Part shown: positions 60,541-64,000 of the stretch, piece by piece
How the letters are laid out: each line of letters opens with the position of its first letter
Position numbering within the stretch: the first letter of the stretch is position 1
Source: Oscillospiraceae bacterium
GTDB lineage: Bacteria; Bacillota; Clostridia; Oscillospirales; Oscillospiraceae
DNA: 64,000 nt
Assembly (NCBI GenBank): GCA_916988195.3
Contig: CAKASQ030000039.1
Coordinates: forward strand, 62,001 to 126,000
Direction: 5' to 3'
Program-made: the position numbers and the translations under genes
The notes under the pieces: generated by a model
Seen by the model: the letters and a program-made list of their open reading frames with translations, nothing else
Database searches by the model: none
Told to the model about the DNA's origin: nothing

Positions 60541-60570
60541 ATTATAATAGATACCGAGTCCTGATAGCAA
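60541..60570 (-). promoter_or_regulatory. Promoter of the phosphoribosyltransferase gene
   Basis: On the minus strand TTGCTA (60570-60565) and TATAAT (60546-60541) are 18 bases apart, about 90 bases before the start. Confidence 0.6.
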
Positions 60571-60616
60571 GCAATTTATAAAAAAATAGCTGCGCAAAAC
60601 TACAATTACTGGAATA

Positions 60617-60645
60617 TTGACAGCAGATATATTTTGCGGTATGAT
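60617..60645 (+). promoter_or_regulatory. Promoter of the Fur/PerR gene
   Basis: TTGACA (60617-60622) and TATGAT (60640-60645) are 17 bases apart, 86 bases before the start. Confidence 0.75.
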
Positions 60646-60730
60646 TTATATATTATGGATGAAAGCGCAAAATTCAAATTGCCTATGGCAAGCGCTGAAA
60701 TCGAATGATATGAGGGCAGGCGGAAGTAAG

Positions 60731-61123
60731 ATGCAGTACCGAAATACACGGCAGCGCCAAATTGTTCTGGAGGCGGTACAGGAACACCATGACCATCCGA
60801 GCGCAGACCAGATCTATCTGGAGATCCGTGCAAAAGACCCGAGAATCAGCCGAGGAACGGTTTATCGGAATTTGAATATTCTTTCTGAGGAGGGGCAGAT
60901 CACACATGTAAAGGTCCCCGGAGCGGATCGGTATGACTGCAGGACAGACTTTCACTATCACCTGATCTGCACGGACTGCGGCGCAGTCTGCGATGCTCCG
61001 TTTTCATACGACCCAACGCCGGACAAAACGATTGCAGCGGAATCCGGGTATCGGATCACGCGACACAGATTGATCTTTGAAGGCGTCTGCCCGGCGTGTC
61101 AGAAGGCTGGACGTGAGAAATAA
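60731..61123 (+). CDS. Fur/PerR-family metalloregulator
   Basis: The ATG at 60731 (130 residues) is preferred, since the family starts just before TRQRQIVLEAVQEH; GGCGGAAG precedes it. DNA-binding part: HPSADQIYLEIRAKDPRISRGTVYRNLNIL. Metal and zinc ligands: DFHYHLICTDCGAVCD and EGVCPACQ. The HxH and cysteine pairs are those of PerR/Fur proteins, which repress oxidative-stress or iron genes. The target is unknown. Confidence 0.9.
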   Translation: MQYRNTRQRQIVLEAVQEHHDHPSADQIYLEIRAKDPRISRGTVYRNLNILSEEGQITHVKVPGADRYDCRTDFHYHLICTDCGAVCDAPFSYDPTPDKTIAAESGYRITRHRLIFEGVCPACQKAGREK

Positions 61124-61142
61124 GCGCTGCACAGAAGTCAAA

Positions 61143-61262
61143 ACCTCCGGCTAAGCCGGAGGCTTGAATAAGCCCTAGAAGGGCTTTGTACAGACACAGC
61201 CCCTAAAGGGGCGCCGAAGGGCTTGCCGAACGCATTCCTTCCTCCGGCTGCCCCTGAAGGGG
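61143..61262. repeat. Cluster of short palindromes at the end of an IS200-type element
   Basis: CCTCCGGC-TAA-GCCGGAGG (61143-61161) and two copies of GCCCCT-NA-AGGGGC (61198-61211 and 61249-61262) lie just downstream of the transposase remnant. IS200/IS605 ends carry subterminal hairpins of this kind, so this is probably the surviving end. Confidence 0.6.
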
Positions 61263-61268
61263 CTCTCT

Positions 61269-61604
61269 TTATGCCTTCTGGTTCACACTACCCGTAAATG
61301 GGTCTACGAACTCCTTCATCCCGATTTGATCTGCGATCTGGTCCTCGGTTAACTGGTTCTTTATGTACTCCTGTATCTGCTTTTTATTCCGTCCTACCGT
61401 ATCCACATAATATCCTCGTGCCCAGAAATGCCGATTCCCGTACTTGTATTTGAGATTCGCGTGCCTATCGAATATCATCAGACTGCTCTTCCCTTTGAGA
61501 TACCCCATGATCTGTGATACGCTGTACTTCGGCGGAATACTGATAAGCATATGATTACTTCCTATTAGGAACACTGTAAATACAAAGCTTTTCGGAGCCA
61601 ACAA
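61269..61604 (-). pseudogene. tnpA: IS200/IS605 Y1 transposase, 5'-truncated
   Basis: From about residue 17 the protein matches TnpA: NHMLISIPPKYSVSQIMGYLKGKSS, then FWARGYYVDTVG and the catalytic tyrosine region RNKKQIQEYIKNQ. The first histidine of the HUH pair and everything before it are missing; the first 16 residues come from unrelated DNA. It cannot transpose by itself. Confidence 0.85.
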
Positions 61605-61636
61605 ACCAGAAAAAATAATATTTGATCTATCACATT

Positions 61637-61680
61637 ACGCAAAAAGCCGTCCGGCATGAGAAACGGGCGGCTTTTTTGCG
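61637..61680. terminator. Bidirectional terminator
   Basis: ACGCAAAAAGCCG(T)CCG pairs with CGG(G)CGGCTTTTTTGCGT. A and T tracts form part of the stem on both sides, so it can work in both directions. Confidence 0.75.
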
Positions 61681-61765
61681 TGGATAAACAGAAAGGAGGC
61701 ATAAAAATAACTACAAAATTTTAGCGTTCAAATTTGTGCAACTTTAACGAAAATGAGGATCGTAA

Positions 61766-62488
61766 ATGGCCGATGAAAAACTGAATACTGGCCCTGCGGA
61801 GAATATTTCTCCGGAGGCTGCCGAGCCTATCACCGCACCCGAACAGGCCACAGCGTCTGAACCCCAGCAGGAACAGACCGAACCTGCCATACCTGAGCCC
61901 GGCGATGTGAATGAGCTTATGGCGGAAAAGAGGCAGAACGCCCGCGCCGAAGTCGAAAAGGCGGAAACCCCCGAAACGCCAGAGGCGGCAGCCCCCGGAG
62001 AAACACCGCAGCCCGCCAATACGGAGGAACCGAAAAAGCCGCGCCGTGGCCGTCCGCCGAAAGCCGAAAAGGCCGCGACTGAAAATCAGAAAGCGGAGAA
62101 ATCGGCTGGGGCCCGCAAGGGCCGCCCACCCAAGGCGGATAAGGCGGCCCCTGACAAGCCCAAGCCGTCCAAACGAGACAAAGTGTCCCGAAGTGATGGA
62201 AAGGCCCCGGATGCCAAGGAGCCCATTAAGCCCGCACAGGATACGGCACCGAAGGAAACTGCCACTGCGGAACAGACGGCTCCCGAGCCGACCACACCGC
62301 CCCGCCCGGTTGAGGAAGGCAAGCTGGTTTATCTGAAACTTTCCGAGGTTCATCCGTTTCACACATTCCGACCGCACCCCTTTAAGGTACGGGACGATGC
62401 GAAGATGCAGGAAATCGTTGCTTCTATCCGTGTAAACGGTGTAATGGTTCCCGGTCTTGCCCGCCCGGAGAAAGACGGGAATGGCTAT
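61766..62488 (+). pseudogene. ParB-domain protein with AT-hooks, truncated
   Basis: About 241 residues of the original protein remain. The N-terminal 180 residues are rich in proline, alanine, lysine and glutamate and contain two AT-hook motifs (RRGRPPKAEK, RKGRPPKADK). A ParB N-terminal domain begins with VYLKLSEVHPFHTFRPHPFKV and stops in GLARPEKDGNGY, before the conserved GHRR segment. From there the frame runs into sequence of a P-type ATPase. Such ParB-like proteins belong to Tn1549-type ICEs. Confidence 0.8.
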
Positions 62489-63713
62489 TATAATGCCAGA
62501 GGAACGAAAGAACATCGAACAGGTCAACGAGCAGTTTTCCAACGAAGGCTTGCGGGTACTGGCTTTCGCCTGCCGCCGCGTGGACAGCACGGCAGTCAGT
62601 CTGGCGGATGAAAACGGCCTGAACTTTTTGGGCCTGATCGCCATGATGGACCCGCCCCGCGAGGAATCCAAGGCAGCAGTGGCGGAGTGTATCCGCGCCG
62701 GTATCCGTCCGATTATGATCACCGGCGACCATAAGATCACAGCGGCGGCCATTGCACGGGAGATCGGTATCCTACGTGACGGCACAGAAGCCGTGGAGGG
62801 CGCGGTCATCGACAAAATGAGCGATGAAGAGCTGCGGGACTTTGTGCCGCAGGTCAGCGTCTACGCAAGAGTGTCTCCGGAGCATAAGATCCGGATCGTC
62901 CGGGCATGGCAGCAACGGGGCAACCTGGTGGCTATGACCGGAGACGGTGTCAACGACGCCCCTGCACTAAAGCAGGCGGACATTGGCGTTGCAATGGGGA
63001 TCACGGGAACAGAGGTCGCCAAGGACGCGGCCGGTATGGTGCTGGCAGACGACAACTTCGCCACCATTGTGAAGGCGGTAAAGAACGGACGGAACGTGTA
63101 TGCCAACATCAAGCGGGCCGTTCAATTTCTGCTCTCCGGCAATACCGCCGGGATCCTGACGGTTCTGTACGCCTCTCTCATGGGGCTTCCAGTGCCTTTT
63201 TCGGCAGTCCATCTGCTGTTCATCAATCTGCTGACGGATTCCCTGCCCGCCATCGCCCTTGGCTTGGAGCCTCATACCGATGAAGTTATGCGGGAGAAGC
63301 CGTGTCCCCGGAACGAAGATATCCTGACGAAGCCCTTCCTCCTCAGCGTCAGCATGGAAGGACTGGTGATCGCCGCCGCCACCATTACGGCGTTCTATCT
63401 GGGGCTGAGCTATGGCGGAGCCGCTGCCGGTCAGACGATGGCGTTTTCCACCCTGTGTTTGAGCCGACTGTTCCACAGCTTCAGCTGTAAGTCACAACAT
63501 CCGGTGCTGCTGACCCGGAAGTTCTGGAACAACCGGGCGCTTTTAGGAGCCTTTGCCGCAGGTAGCCTGCTGCTGGGACTGGTGCTGTTAGTTCCTGCAT
63601 TGGAGCCGCTGTTTTCAGTTGCGCCGCTGTCTGTTGGCATGATCAGTGCTGTAGTGGGACTGGCATTCTGTTCTATGCTGACAATTCAGTTGCTGAAGCG
63701 GTTCCGCCGCTAA
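62484..63713 (+). pseudogene. P-type calcium ATPase, C-terminal part
   Basis: About 407 residues remain, from KNIEQVNEQFSNEGLRVLAF on. MITGDHK and MTGDGVNDAPALKQADIGVAMG of the P and hinge regions are present, with six C-terminal membrane helices. The actuator domain, the first four membrane helices and the phosphorylation motif DKTGT are missing, so it cannot pump. The 5' border coincides with the end of the ParB fragment. Confidence 0.88.
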
Positions 63714-63873
63714 GCCCCCTCGCTCTGTGATAAAACCCGCAAAAAAAGAAACCGGCATTTTTCCAAAATCACGCATTTTAACCGCAGTTGCGCAGATGAG
63801 CAGCAGAAAAATATCTGCCGTCCGGTTCCGCAGCGGCGGCTGAAACGCAGTTGAAGATTGCCGTACAAAAAAC

Positions 63874-63904
63874 ATGGAGGCTTCCGAAATCCGGAAACCT
63901 CCAT
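63874..63904 (-). terminator. Terminator of the gene at the right edge
   Basis: ATGGAGG-C-TTCCG and CGGAA-A-CCTCCAT pair around a short loop; six T residues follow on the minus strand. The stretch 63714-63873 shows nothing else. Confidence 0.75.
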
Positions 63905-63940
63905 AAATTTATCAGATTCGACAAAAGAAGAATTGACAGC

Positions 63941-64000
63941 TCAGGCGGCGCTGAACGGCTTCAGGTCTGTGTGATTTTTCCATTCGTCCGTGACGCCGGC
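63941..64000 (-). CDS. C-terminal end of a protein running off the right edge
   Basis: On the minus strand the last 19 codons read AGVTDEWKNHTDLKPFSAA and a TGA at 63941-63943, followed by a good terminator. The composition looks like protein, but too little is inside the window to name it. Confidence 0.45.
   Translation of the reverse strand, partial: AGVTDEWKNHTDLKPFSAA

Noticed and set aside
61766..62611. Intact ParB-like gene of 281 residues
   Set aside because: After GNGY the conserved GHRR part is replaced by out-of-frame ATPase sequence, so it is a truncated gene.

Overview
The window looks like a chromosome segment from an anaerobic gut Firmicute (class Clostridia, most likely Oscillospiraceae or a relative). 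The reasons are the GC-rich low-GC-phylum gene style (strong AGGAGG ribosome sites, SLH surface protein, a CD1871A-type CXXC peptide, Fur-like and NarL-type regulators) and a Tn1549-family conjugative element. No rRNA or tRNA gene and no CRISPR array was seen, so the genus cannot be named.

Region 1 (left edge to about 31.77 kb) is a damaged integrative and conjugative element (ICE). Its left part has two serine recombinases, a TnpW-like protein, a sigma-70-like factor with a helix-turn-helix partner, an excisionase-like protein and an XRE repressor. These surround a cargo operon of response regulator, sensor kinase and ABC exporter. MobC and a MobP-type relaxase follow, then an AbiE toxin-antitoxin pair with a two-palindrome operator, a membrane protein and an AT-rich caspase-like protease. 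On the minus strand come a TTRAP-like protein, a 1740-residue polyvalent antirestriction protein (ArdA plus ArdC plus YodL-like), a Cys-rich VLP protein and the 3' end of topB. At the far end are a replication initiator, a PcfB/DUF3801 protein and the 5' end of a VirD4 coupling protein.

Nested in this ICE (about 20.94-29.55 kb) is a smaller mobilisable element with its own large serine recombinase, MobQ relaxase, primase-helicase, DUF3847 protein, two TnpW-like proteins and an oriT that matches the RSF1010/pIP501 nic consensus. Two AT-rich cargo genes are carried: an NTF2-like protein and a D,D-carboxypeptidase. It lies between broken virD4 and broken topB, so the whole type IV secretion block of the host ICE is missing.

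Region 2 (31.8-37.7 kb) is chromosomal. It holds a TIM-barrel enzyme, a palindromic MITE-like repeat, a small membrane protein with an unusual thioredoxin and a thioredoxin-reductase-like protein lacking one redox cysteine, a beta-CASP metallo-hydrolase, a small alarmone synthetase with a long upstream leader, and a pseudogene.

Region 3 (37.8-55.4 kb) is a long minus-strand cluster of about 15 envelope genes: SPFH protein with four zinc ribbons, TFIIB-type zinc ribbon protein, TPM protein, TM2 protein, DUF4428 protein, several lipoproteins and an SLH/Ig-like surface protein. It resembles an expanded ydjGHI envelope-stress locus without PspA. It is divergent from a three-gene signalling set (7TM sensor, separate kinase, LuxR-type regulator).

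Region 4 (55.4-61.1 kb) holds a fragment of a second TIM-barrel gene, an OmpR-type two-component pair, an electron-transfer operon (CXXC peptide, membrane 4Fe-4S protein, TlpA-like lipoprotein), an orotate-phosphoribosyltransferase-like gene and a Fur/PerR regulator. Region 5 (61.1-64 kb) is a scar: a 5'-truncated IS200 transposase, a truncated ParB-domain protein joined to the C-terminal two fifths of a P-type calcium ATPase, and the last codons of a minus-strand gene at the edge.
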